From: Trichomonas tenax
Taxonomy: Eukaryota > Parabasalia > Trichomonadida > Trichomonadidae
Length of the DNA stretch: 32,287 bases
Assembly (NCBI GenBank): GCA_023091735.1
Contig: JALKBU010000578.1
Location: 1-32,287, forward strand
Reading direction: 5' to 3'
The position numbers and the translations under genes were made by a program. This document shows, one piece after another, positions 1 to 7,909 of the stretch. The notes under the pieces were generated by a model. That model was not told the DNA's origin and searched no databases. It saw nothing but the letters and a program-made list of their open reading frames with translations. Position 1 is the stretch's first letter. Each line of letters opens with the position of its first letter.

Positions 1-19
1 TTTTTATCCAATATAAAAC

Positions 20-304
20 ATGACAGACTTCGAAACTTTGAAAGCGACATTAAAGGAAGAAATATTAAAGGAACTTAGCTCCAAGACCGAAGGTCACGAA
101 CTCAAAGCAAGAAAGACTAAAAAGAATAAAAAAGATGTTGAAGGAGCAACGGAGGAAAAACCAGTTAAACCTAAACGTAAGTGTACAGAAAAACAATTAG
201 CAGCACTTGCTGCAGGAAGACAGAAGAATCCAAGATGGATAAGTAAGCGTATGAGAGAAGCAGAGGAAGAAAAGAAGAAGCAGGAAGAAAAGAAATCAGA
301 ATAA
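20..304 (+). CDS. Small lysine-rich protein, probably Maverick-encoded
   Basis: A 94-residue ORF with an ATG at 20 and stop TAA. It is very basic and charged: residues 1-25 form an acidic/basic amphipathic stretch, 30-55 are Lys/Glu-rich, and the tail from about residue 78 is an EEEKKKQEEKKSE-type helix. The middle carries RKCTEKQLAALAAGRQKNPR (about residues 53-72). That pattern resembles the TEKQ-x-x-AL-x-x-GR motif I associate with short basic proteins of Polinton-like elements; this is from memory and not checked. No catalytic domain is visible. It sits beside Maverick polymerase debris on the opposite strand, which supports membership of the same element. A nucleic-acid-binding or packaging role is only a guess from composition. 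Confidence 0.6.
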   Translation: MTDFETLKATLKEEILKELSSKTEGHELKARKTKKNKKDVEGATEEKPVKPKRKCTEKQLAALAAGRQKNPRWISKRMREAEEEKKKQEEKKSE

Positions 305-305
305 C

Positions 306-525
306 CACTAAAATTATTTTTCAAATTTCTGACTTCATAAATTCCTTTCGCTATCTTTTTCTAGTTAGTTAGTTAGTTAGTTAGTTTGTCATAAATTATT
401 TTTTTCTAAATACATTTCACTAAAATTATTTTTCAAATTTCTGACTTCATAAATTCCTTTCGCTATCTTTTTCTAGTTAGTTAGTTAGTTAGTTTGTCAT
501 AAATTATTTTTAAAACTGAATACAT
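306..525. repeat. Tandem duplication, 112-bp period, containing (TTAG)n
   Basis: The segment starting CACTAAAATTATTTTTCAAA at 306 recurs at 418 with near identity over about 95 bp, giving a 112-bp period. Each copy contains a TTAG microsatellite (about 363-386 and 475-494) that differs in unit number. The duplication begins two bases after the stop codon of the Lys-rich ORF, so it forms its 3' flank. Confidence 0.9.
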
Positions 526-921
526 TTTATAAAGTCAGGAATTCCAAAATAAAATTAACGTTAGTTTTGTAAGTAATTCAAAAATTTAATTTCTATATGG
601 ATGGCACCTAACTTGTAAAACTAATTCTGTAAATATTAGTATTAATAAATCATTATTTTTATAATTTGTGATTTCAGTAATTACTTAAAAAGATGTTCAC
701 AGAACTCGTGGATTATTTTTAAAACTGATTAGATTTTATAAAGTCAGGAATTCCAAAATAAAATTAACGTTAGTTTTGTAAGTAATTCAAAAATTTATTT
801 TCTATATAGAGGGAACCTAACTTGTAAAACTATTTTTGTCGTAAATATTAGTATTAATAAATTACTCGTTTTGTAATTTGTGAGTTCAGTATTTATATAA
901 AAAGATGTTCACAGAACTCGA
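503..921. repeat. Tandem duplication, ~209-bp period
   Basis: ATTATTTTTAAAACTGA occurs at 503 and again at 712. The following ~200 bp are repeated with scattered substitutions and small indels, including AAAGTCAGGAATTCCAAAAT and AGATGTTCACAGAACTCG. The block overlaps the end of the 112-bp duplication, so two independent duplication events are stacked here. No coding potential is seen in it. Confidence 0.9.
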
Positions 922-949
922 GGCGAAGACTCGAGGAATGCGAACATCT
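903..949. other. Stem-loop at the end of the 209-bp repeat
   Basis: AGATGTTC at 903 pairs with GAACATCT ending at 949, and CTCGAG-type segments pair inside the loop. Only the second copy of the 209-bp repeat continues into the complementary right arm. It could be a transcription stop or an element end; nothing decides this. Confidence 0.5.
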
Positions 950-1391
950 AATTACTAACTAAATCACTGTTTTTCATGTGTTTTACCTCAAAAATCTCGT
1001 ATTTTCACCCTATTGTTCCCCTAGGTTCCAGGTTCCGGGTAGTTCCATGTATATTATTATATGAAATATATTTTTTGGTTTAGCTTTTTCTGATCTGCTT
1101 TTTCTAAAAATATACGTATTTATAAAATGGTTTATTTTCAAGCATGGAACCTTAACGAAAACATCCGAAAAATGCTTATTTGCTCCAGTAAATCCCCAAA
1201 TCCACCCCTAATTTACTCGAGTAAATCCCTAAAAATCAACCAATTTCATCAAATTTCATTTTTGGTTCAGCTTTTTCAGAAATGCCCCAAAAATTCACGA
1301 AAATCATTACTTTCCATCAAAAATTCAACATAAACGACCTCAAAACCTCATCTCGACATCGAAATCAACTAAAAACAAAAATAACAACTGT
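950..1391. other. AT-rich spacer with a 16-bp perfect palindrome
   Basis: No convincing gene. A perfect palindrome ATTTACTCGAGTAAAT lies at 1211-1226, and a partial copy (CCAGTAAATCCCC) occurs just before it. The short plus-strand reading frames here lack any recognisable domain and partly overlap the minus-strand ORF that follows. Confidence 0.5.
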
Positions 1392-1715
1392 TCACAAGAA
1401 GTATTTTCTCATCATAAATCTAACTATTCCGTCAATCTTAATTCCTCTCATTATTTCAATAATCTTCTTCGTATTTTCGTATATTTCCTCATTTTCATAT
1501 TTTATCAAAACCTCTGAACTTCGTATATAAATATATGGGTATTCTTGTTTATTTTTCCTTATCGTATTTTTCTTAATTATTCGTTCACTCTTCAAATCAA
1601 ACCAAACATCATTTACAATTTTCTTATTAAATAATTTTGAAATCTTCCTCGCTGTTTGCGGCAAATCCGTTAAATACGATTTCTTGAATCCGCAATACGT
1701 TCCTTCTACTTCCAT
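1392..1715 (-). CDS. Hypothetical 107-aa protein, probably Maverick-encoded
   Basis: The ORF starts with an ATG (complement of 1713-1715) and reads 107 codons toward the left. It is Lys/Ile/Tyr-rich, with a basic middle (KSERIIKKNTIRKNKQEYPY) and an Ile/Met-rich C-terminus. I do not recognise a domain. It lies on the same strand as the polymerase B remnant upstream (1886-2894), as expected for genes of one Maverick. The polymerase is broken and the frame is short, so it may be a remnant or no gene at all. Confidence 0.4.
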   Translation of the reverse strand: MEVEGTYCGFKKSYLTDLPQTARKISKLFNKKIVNDVWFDLKSERIIKKNTIRKNKQEYPYIYIRSSEVLIKYENEEIYENTKKIIEIMRGIKIDGIVRFMMRKYFL

Positions 1716-1838
1716 TTATTTTATAATTAAAAAAATAAATATTTTTAAAATTAAACTTAATTCTATTAAATGTCAAACGTGCCGAAATCTTTAAATCTTA
1801 ACGTGAAAACATCACGAAATCATTAAATTTCTTCATTT

Positions 1839-1879
1839 ATGGGCACAAGGCGAGCCAAGGGCTCGCTGGGCTGCCCCAT
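1839..1879. repeat. GC-rich palindrome in the polymerase B remnant
   Basis: GCGAGCC (1850-1856) and GGCTCGC (1860-1866) form a perfect 7-bp stem with an AAG loop. Outer bases ATGGGCA and TGCCCCAT extend it with one bulge. It lies exactly where the recognisable polymerase reading frame stops. The GC content is far above the surroundings, and it resembles in style the two palindromes at 2457 and 2706. Confidence 0.7.
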
Positions 1880-2456
1880 TTGTGTGTGTACAGTAATAAG
1901 TCTAATACCTTTCTAAATCAAACGTATTGTCACTTAATCTGCAACCTTTGATGTCATTAATGTTTTTAATAAATGTTTCCTTGTCATTAACATAGTTTAA
2001 TGCGTCATCAATGATTCCAATTTTGTTGGAATTCTTTAATATTTCACTCGTGTAGTATTGATACGGAAATACTTCTTTTGATCCTGTTTTAATTTGAAAT
2101 ACTCAGGAAAGTCTCTTAATCGCTTCGATATAACAGTGTACGAATCTTTAAAGAATAACTTTTTATTATCAAATTCATCCTGAATTAACATAGTACGTGA
2201 TCCCTTAATGATTCCTGTGATCTTATCGAGATACTTTAATATAAAATCATACGATAAATTGTGAAAATATACTAAACTCTTCTCTTCAAGTCTTTCAAGA
2301 AATTCAATCGCATAATCATCACCACAAATACCCTGTGGATTTGTTCCCTCATCGTTATCAAAACAGATATCAAATGCTTTATGTACTCCATCTGTTGAAC
2401 ATTCAAAATCTGCGAAATAGAAGTGTTCGGGTTTTATATCAACTTTGTTTTTCTTC

Positions 2457-2485
2457 GGCACTCTGTGCCTCGAGGGTTTTAGCCC
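2457..2485. repeat. Mini double palindrome, copy 1
   Basis: Two adjacent small palindromes, GGCAC-TCT-GTGCC and GGGTTTTAGCCC-like, are joined by TCGA. On the coding (minus) strand it inserts a TAA stop between the two halves of the polymerase pseudogene. Similar AAAAC sequences lie on both sides and may be a target duplication. The same composite recurs in opposite orientation at 2706-2733. Confidence 0.75.
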
Positions 2486-2705
2486 GTTTTTCCTTCTTTC
2501 GGGATGTATTCTTCTTTAACTCTGCAACAGAATTTAGGATTGTATGTTAAGTCTTTCATTTCTGCTAAGTCCTGCTTATATAAAGTTGTCGTATATGTGA
2601 ACATGTCGCCATAACTTATATGTTCAAAATATCCTTCTTGAAAAAGTGTTTTAATGACTGTGTATAATTCTGTTGAATGTTTCGAACTAATAACATATCT
2701 ATTAA

Positions 2706-2733
2706 GGGTTTTACCCTCGGCACTTCGTGCCTC
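2706..2733. repeat. Mini double palindrome, copy 2 (read through in frame)
   Basis: GGGTTTTACCC followed by TCG and GCAC-TTC-GTGC has the same composition as the reverse complement of the 2457 copy. On the minus strand it is translated without a stop as roughly REARSAEGKT, inside the polymerase frame. TTAA-containing sequence flanks both sides. Confidence 0.75.
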
Positions 2734-2917
2734 TCTTAATCTCGTAATCAACTGCATTTTTTCGATTGCCCATGTGTTGCATTTCTTAATAATGTTTTTA
2801 TAATTCGATTTTCATCAACCAACCAAAAATGAACGCGGAAAGAATTCTTAAGCATACGGTAACCGTCAAACTTATTGTTGCGTACCAAAAGTTGTCACGA
2901 AAAAGTTATATTATCTG

Positions 2918-3700
2918 ACATGTCAAAAAATATTAATATTTTGACACATAAAACTCGAGATTTCGACAACTTTACATGAGCAAGCAGAAGCTCTCGCTGT
3001 CAAAGATGCAAAAGGGTTTGTTAAATTATCCAAAGAGCGCTTGATTCCACTTGAAATTGAAGAAACAGGAAAGATATCAGGTGTTTTAGCAGATTTCACA
3101 ACAAAGACTTTCGACAGAGTTTGCGAGTTTGTCAATAATGGAGTTTCATTGACAGATCTCACTGTTAACGACTTCTTCAGCTATCTCGAGAAGTTTGATA
3201 TGCTGTTGTCATCAATTGCTTCATCTGAACAACTTTCGTTGCATACTCACAAAGTTTCCCATTCATTAAGTTTCATTTTCGTCAGGTTTCATTGAAAACC
3301 TTTTGACATATGAAAACAGAAATCTCATTTTTGGTCTGTGAACTCAAAATCATGCAGCCGTTCATTTAGTGTTCATATACGAAGGACGCATAGCAGGTAT
3401 CATCATTATATGAAAAACATAACGTGTGCTGTTGATATATCTATGACCACATGAATAAAGATACTTATTGATTCACCGAGATGAAGTGGAGTTTGAAGTG
3501 ATCTCAGAAATATTCATTTTGAATGTTCGGAGATAGCAGTTCAGAATTTTGAAATGTTTGTGTTCTTCGACCTTCAAAAACACTTCAAAACAAGCTCATT
3601 TCATGAAATATGTTTGTAGATCAAAAACACTTTATCTGACATGTAAAGTTATCGGAATAACTAGTTTTATGTGTCAAAATACTAATATTTTTTGACATGT
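2918..3700. mobile_element. 783-bp element with 61-bp terminal inverted repeats
   Basis: The 61 bases at 2918-2978 are the inverse complement of 3640-3700 with about six mismatches. Each arm begins and ends with an ACATG core and contains AATATTTTGACACATAAAAC or its complement. The arms enclose 661 bp with no transposase, so this is a non-autonomous element. It lies immediately upstream of the truncated polymerase B remnant and may have cut it. A gene-like fragment starts right after the left arm. No clear target-site duplication is visible. Confidence 0.8.
2945..3295 (+). pseudogene. Gene-like fragment inside the inverted-repeat element
   Basis: An open frame without its own ATG runs from 2945 to a stop at 3295. 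About 2978-3240 has gene-like codon use and an ordinary globular composition, including LSKERLIPLEIEETGKISG and LADFTTKTFDRVCEFVNNG. The first residues come from the left terminal repeat, and the last ~20 codons look random. This is what capture of a host gene fragment between inverted repeats would leave. I do not recognise the parent family; an exapted small ORF is the alternative. Confidence 0.5.
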
Positions 3701-3919
3701 AAAGTTCTATAATCATTCAAATTATGTATTAGTTTTTATTTCAAAATCGCGTCTGACGGGAAGAACTGGGGATTACATTGTCTTGCGTGTGTCAATGAGT
3801 CATTGTGTAAAATGTCGGATTATCAGATTTTTAAAAGGTGATATTTGATGTAAAGTCAAAAAATAATAATAATAAAGGGAATATCAATTTGAATTTGATG
3901 TGTCATTAAAACGGAGATT

Positions 3920-4116
3920 TCGTGCCTTTTTGCTGGTATGTGCAACTACACTACACCCTGTAGCTGCACACAGCAGCAAAAATGGACGAAAAGCACTTAT
4001 AAAAAAAGTATTGTATATCGAAATAATTATCGTCGCAAGCCAATGTTTTTTACTTTTTTTTAGCTGATGAAGCCTTAGAATCACATATGTTCAAGACACT
4101 CGCCAGCTAAAGAGAG
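3920..4116 (-). repeat. Hairpin repeat family A, copy 1 (inverted)
   Basis: Read on the minus strand it aligns with the copies at 4220 and 4468. The order is TCTTTAGCT near the start, TTCTAAGGCTT, a TTGCG-ACGATAATTATTTCG-like stretch, then a hairpin. The hairpin (3925-3985) pairs CTTTTTGCTG with CAGCAAAAA and TGCAACTACA with TGTAGCTGCA. A second stem lies at the head end: GATGAAGCCTT (4066-4076) is perfectly complementary to AAGGCTTCATC (4121-4131). Confidence 0.75.
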
Positions 4117-4219
4117 GAAAAAGGCTTCATCCGCGATTTTAATTAGAAATAAAAAAATTGTGTTTTTCATGTATCGAATTTTAAATATATATATATCGAG
4201 AACAAAATCATGTTTTTGA

Positions 4220-4412
4220 TTCTTTAGCTAGTGAAAGTCTTAGACACATGGAGTTCTAAGGCTTTACTAACTAAAGAAGCAAAAAATATCGGTCTGCACC
4301 GAGATAACATCGGTTTAAAACTTTTTTCAAGCTTTGCTTTTTGGCCATCTTTGATCCCGTGTACATCTACCACACACATGATAGCTGCACGCAGTATCAA
4401 AGATGGCAAAAC
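4220..4412 (+). repeat. Hairpin repeat family A, copy 2
   Basis: Aligned with copies 1 and 3 through TTCTTTAGCT, TTCTAAGGCTTTACTAACTA, AAAGAAGC and the terminal hairpin. The hairpin (4344-4407) has a perfect 12-bp base, GCCATCTTTGAT against ATCAAAGATGGC. Its sequence differs from the other copies while pairing is kept. One frame reads LTKEAKNIGLHRDN, like LAKEAKKLGLRRNN in copy 3, so descent from coding DNA is possible. Confidence 0.75.
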
Positions 4413-4467
4413 AGCAAAATATTTTTGTGAATAGAAGTTATCTCAGCAACAGAACCGAGATCCCTCG

Positions 4468-4666
4468 CTTCTTTAGTGGCGATTGCCTCAGTTTCATGTT
4501 CTACTAAGGATTCACTTGCTAAAGAAGCGAAAAAACTCGGTTTGCGTCGAAATAATTTTGATGCATAGCCTTCTTCTTAAAAGTGCTTTTCGTCCAGCTA
4601 TGCTGCTGCGCACAACCACAGAGTGTGGTGTAGTTGCACACAGCAACAAAAATGGACGAAAGCATG
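4468..4666 (+). repeat. Hairpin repeat family A, copy 3
   Basis: Directly repeated relative to copy 2 (CTTCTTTAG, CTACTAAGG, TTGCTAAAGAAGCGAAAAAA). The terminal hairpin at 4590-4659 pairs TCGTCCA with TGGACGA, with further pairing through GCACAACCACA and TGTGGTGTAGTTGC. The core AAAATGGACGAAA is shared directly with copy 1. Confidence 0.75.
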
Positions 4667-4968
4667 CTTTTGAATTCAAATTTGAATACTCACCCCTCTA
4701 ATTTCTAATCTAATCAGAAACATATACTGATATTTGGCAAATATCATTTTACTTGACAATATGAATTTTTTTTCATCGTTGTTTGACTATTTTTAAATAC
4801 CAAAAATCCCACAATATGACACTTTACAGAGTGACTCTTTGACACGCAAAAAAAAAAAACATTGACACAGGTACCACGCATGTTAGTAGCTAAACTCACA
4901 GATCTTCTTTTCATACGCCATCATTAAGAAATCAAAGATTTCCACTTCCGAATGCCTCTAAAGAGCAA

Positions 4969-5146
4969 AATTAAATGCTTGATTAGGATTGGTAGCCAAG
5001 GTGCTAGCAATCAGGTCCACAGTTCTTCCTTTCAGAAGCATTCTGGAGAGTAAATCGCTGATTATTTCGAAGATCGAGTATGAAAGGAAGAACTGTGGAC
5101 TGGATTGCTAGCATTTTGGCTACCAGTACCAATGAAGCACTTAATT
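4969..5146. repeat. Long foldback, 66-bp arms with 46-nt loop
   Basis: The left arm (4969-5034) and right arm (5081-5146) are complementary at about 57 of 66 positions. They share TGCTAGCAATC and a perfect terminal 19 bp ending CTTCCTTTCA. A transcript would fold into a ~178-nt hairpin. No ORF is present. It may be a decayed MITE or a structured RNA gene; the sequence does not decide. Confidence 0.85.
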
Positions 5147-5978
5147 TTTCTTTTCAAAGTAAATTTAAACAAATATAGGAAATAATTCTTCCAATAATCA
5201 TTTATAATCACATGCCACGTAAACATTTTATTTGGCAAATATACATGTTTACATGTCAGATACTATCATTTTTTCGTGAGAACTTTCGGTACGCAACAAT
5301 CTACACATAACATATAATATAACATGAACAGAATTTTGAGAAATAAAATCTTCACAAAATTTTCTGAAAACCAAATCATATTCGAGAAAGATTCATTTTC
5401 CAGTTTCAAACAAGTGTCAGGCAACGACTATTCATCGAAATATGATACGATTTAGTGTCAAAACGCTATTTTCATCGACATATCAGAAATCCTTGAAGCA
5501 GCGACTTGTACCTGTGATGTGTAGAACACGAATTAATGGTCAAAACGTAAAAACAAACACATTATAAAAATAGCGGATTAACATTATAAAATCAAATTTT
5601 AAAAAAGTCGATATTTTCGAGTTCTCTTCGTGTAAACCATCATAAATATTTCCATAGACGATTAATTCGATGTTGATTCATCATTGTCGCCTTTCAATTC
5701 ATATTCTCAAAAACACACCTAATTCGTTAGAACGACACCAGCATCGACCATATTTTTGAGTTCTTTTCCGCTCAAAACCTTCCTGAACCGGGTTTACAAA
5801 CGCATCTAAAAAAGTTTTTATGTCTAAACGGATAAACACCTAAAAAATATTTATTTAGTCAGTCAAAAAGTTTCCAATTCATTTTGGAAAGACCATAAAA
5901 ATTGAAATGTTTACAAGGTGAAATGTGACGAAGCCGTCAATTTTTAAGGGAAATCGGCTCATTTCAATTTTTTTTTAT
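5147..5978. other. Intergenic region upstream of the dehydratase
   Basis: AT-rich and non-coding in all frames as far as I can see. One exact inverse copy of the dispersed TGACNNGTAAA motif lies at 5248-5258. Confidence 0.5.
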
Positions 5979-5983
5979 TCACT
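5979..5983 (+). promoter_or_regulatory. Initiator (Inr) TCACT
   Basis: TCACT matches the trichomonad initiator TCA(+1)YW. Its A at 5981 would give an 18-nt leader before the ATG at 5999, typical for the group. It sits in a T-rich tract immediately upstream of a strongly codon-biased gene. Confidence 0.6.
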
Positions 5984-5998
5984 TTTTTTCCTTGTTAG

Positions 5999-7045
5999 AT
6001 GAGTGAAATCTACGAGCCAAAGGTTATCCTTCTCACAGGTGGCGCCGGATTCATCGGATCCCACGTCTGCAACCATCTCGTCATGAAATATCCAGAAACA
6101 AAGCTCATTTGCTTAGATATTATGGATTACTGCGCAAACTTACGCAACCTCGAGGACATCATGAACAAGCCAAACTTCTTGTTCGTTAAGGGCTCCATCA
6201 ACAACGTCGAGCTCGTCCAGTACATCATGAAGACACACAATGTCGACACAGTCATGCACTTCGCTGCCCAATCTCACGTTGACAGATCATTCGGTAACTC
6301 CCTCGAATTCACACACACTAACATTCTTGGTACACACGTTCTCCTGGAGTGCGCTAAGCAATTCGAAATCAAGCGCTTCATCCACGTTTCTACAGATGAA
6401 GTTTACGGTGAGGTCTTGTCTGGCTGCGCTGAGGAAGAGAAGTCCATCCTCTGCCCAACAAACCCATACGCTTGCTCTAAGGCTGGCGCTGAATTCATGT
6501 GCCAGGCCTACATTCGCTCATTCAACATGCCAATCATCATCACACGTGGCAACAACGTTTTCGGTCCAAAGCAATTCCCAGAAAAGGTTATTCCAAAATT
6601 CACACTCCTTCTTAAGGCCGGACACAAGTGCTGCATCCACGGTGATGGCTCCGCTCTCCGTAACTTCCTCCACACATCTGATGTCGTCCTCGCTTTCGAT
6701 ACAATTCTCCACAAAGGTAAACTTCACCAGATCTACAACATCGGCACAGAGTTCGAAATCTCTGTCCTCGAGATGTGCAAGAAGCTCATCAAGGTCCTCA
6801 ACATGCCAGGCAAATCAGAGGACTGGATCGAGTTCGTCCCAGACCGTGCTTTCAACGACTCCCGTTACATGATCAACTCCGACAAGCTCATCGCTCTCGG
6901 TTGGCACGCCAATACAGACTTCGACACACTCCTCAAGGAGACAGTCCAGTGGTATTTGGATCACATGGACTGGTGGAACGACCGCGATATCAACACCTAC
7001 CTTTCACCACACCCAATCGCCTACGCACCGAAGACAACGGAGTAA
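5999..7045 (+). CDS. NDP-glucose 4,6-dehydratase (RHM/RmlB-like), 348 aa
   Basis: A short-chain dehydrogenase/reductase of the extended type, expected to convert UDP- or dTDP-glucose to the 4-keto-6-deoxy sugar in the cytosol. Visible motifs: the NAD-binding GGAGFIG (residues 14-20), HFAAQSHVDRSFGN (87-100), the catalytic STDEVYG (131-137) with Asp133 and Glu134, the YACSK pair Tyr157/Lys161, and TRGNNVFGPKQFPEKVIPK (182-200). It ends in a PDRAFNDSRY substrate-binding segment (281-290). The length fits a complete single-domain enzyme. The overall pattern is closest to the N-terminal domain of plant RHM, favouring UDP-glucose, but substrate choice cannot be read from sequence. Codons are mostly C-ending and the gene is far more GC-rich than its flanks, suggesting high expression. 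Stop is TAAA. Confidence 0.93.
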   Translation: MSEIYEPKVILLTGGAGFIGSHVCNHLVMKYPETKLICLDIMDYCANLRNLEDIMNKPNFLFVKGSINNVELVQYIMKTHNVDTVMHFAAQSHVDRSFGNSLEFTHTNILGTHVLLECAKQFEIKRFIHVSTDEVYGEVLSGCAEEEKSILCPTNPYACSKAGAEFMCQAYIRSFNMPIIITRGNNVFGPKQFPEKVIPKFTLLLKAGHKCCIHGDGSALRNFLHTSDVVLAFDTILHKGKLHQIYNIGTEFEISVLEMCKKLIKVLNMPGKSEDWIEFVPDRAFNDSRYMINSDKLIALGWHANTDFDTLLKETVQWYLDHMDWWNDRDINTYLSPHPIAYAPKTTE

Positions 7046-7624
7046 ACTTAATTATAAATATTTTGATAAAAATAAAATTATCTCTAATTTCAACTAGTTT
7101 TCCATGTAACTCTTTCAATAATTCATACATTCATCTAACGCATCATATCATAAACTAATTTGATATCTTATGAATTTTCACTTATCAAATTACAAGAGAA
7201 CTTATACAATTAATATTATAAATGAAATATATTAGATCTAGATATTTTATTCCTGAAGTATCAGACCTCAAAAAACAATTTTTGAGAATTCTTCCAAAAT
7301 ATTTTGAATCAAAATAGTCTTTCTAACTTTGCCAATTGACGTATTCTTCAAAGGAATGATTGTAGTTAAAATGATGATCAATAAATTCATTATATTGTTT
7401 TTTTTTAAGGTGTTTTAAGATATATTGCAGTATGTGATGTATTGAGTATGTCTATGAGGGAATTATTGTCTGGAGTCTCCTACGTTTTGAAGCTATTGCA
7501 ATAAATCGTGAAAGGAAAAATAGCTGGGGCCTATTAACTATGGTAAAGGACTGTACAACTTTGAAAGATTTTTTTAATATCAACTAAGTGACAACGACAT
7601 AAATAAATTAATCTGATAAAAGAA
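7046..7624. other. Intergenic region, convergent
   Basis: Separates the dehydratase from the minus-strand membrane protein. AT-rich; nothing beyond very short frames is seen. Confidence 0.5.
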
Positions 7625-7873
7625 TTAAACGTCAGCCTTATCTAAAAGACGTTGATTCATCTGTATCATCACGTCATTATCACTCTTCTTAAAACATAAG
7701 ATGAGAACAGTAACTAACACCGCTAATATCGCACACCCAACAGTAAGGCCTACTGTTGTCCAACTAGGAACCCCTGATACCGATGTCGGTAATGGCAACT
7801 TGGTTGGCATTGGTGTGAGCGTCTCATTGCCAACCATGCATAACGCAGTTACGAGAAACACGCAGAAGGTCAT
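7625..7873 (-). CDS. Small single-pass membrane protein, 82 aa
   Basis: I set the start at the ATG complementing 7871-7873; an upstream TTG would add 12 hydrophobic residues but is not a credible eukaryotic start. Residues 1-16 (MTFCVFLVTALCMVGN) look like a signal peptide. A Pro/Thr-rich ectodomain of about 25 residues follows. Residues about 40-61 (TVGLTVGCAILAVLVTVLIL) form a transmembrane helix stopped by CFKK, and a 20-residue cytoplasmic tail ends LLDKADV. This is a complete minimal type I membrane protein. I do not recognise a family. It could be a stub of a larger surface protein, since trichomonad surface proteins often share this TM-plus-short-tail design, but it has a clean start and stop. 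Confidence 0.6.
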   Translation of the reverse strand: MTFCVFLVTALCMVGNETLTPMPTKLPLPTSVSGVPSWTTVGLTVGCAILAVLVTVLILCFKKSDNDVMIQMNQRLLDKADV

Positions 7874-7878
7874 AATGA
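7874..7878 (-). promoter_or_regulatory. Possible initiator TCATT
   Basis: The complement reads GATCATTATG, so a TCAYW initiator would put the start only three bases before the ATG. That is shorter than usual; the match may be fortuitous in AT-rich DNA. Confidence 0.3.
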
Positions 7879-7909
7879 TCAAAAAAAAATTGATAACTTT
7901 ACAAATCAA

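Larger units (their letters stand above)
1886..2894 (-). pseudogene. Maverick/Polinton protein-primed DNA polymerase B, broken N-terminal part
   Basis: Reading the minus strand from 2894, collinear pieces in shifting frames resemble a family-B protein-primed polymerase. They run: NNKFDGYRMLKNSFRVHFW (about 2882-2826), a frame change near 2800, a stretch ending CCRVKEEYIPKE, a palindrome with a TAA stop at 2457-2485, then the exonuclease domain. ExoI (FADFEC, Asp and Glu of DxE) and ExoII (YFHNLSYDF, the Asn...Asp pattern) are intact. A one-base frameshift near 2090-2100 moves the frame to GSKEVFPYQYYTSEIL. A TAG at 1902-1904 precedes a YYC sequence that fits the start of ExoIII. The polymerase palm is absent. 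Not functional as it stands. Confidence 0.85.

Noticed and set aside
4064..4131. CTGATGA, resembling the hammerhead ribozyme core
   Set aside because: The downstream GAAA and stem III arrangement is missing. The bases instead form a simple 11-bp hairpin, GATGAAGCCTT/AAGGCTTCATC.
6240..6872. A 210-codon plus-strand frame inside the dehydratase gene
   Set aside because: A Ser/Thr-rich out-of-frame shadow caused by the gene's C-ending codon bias.
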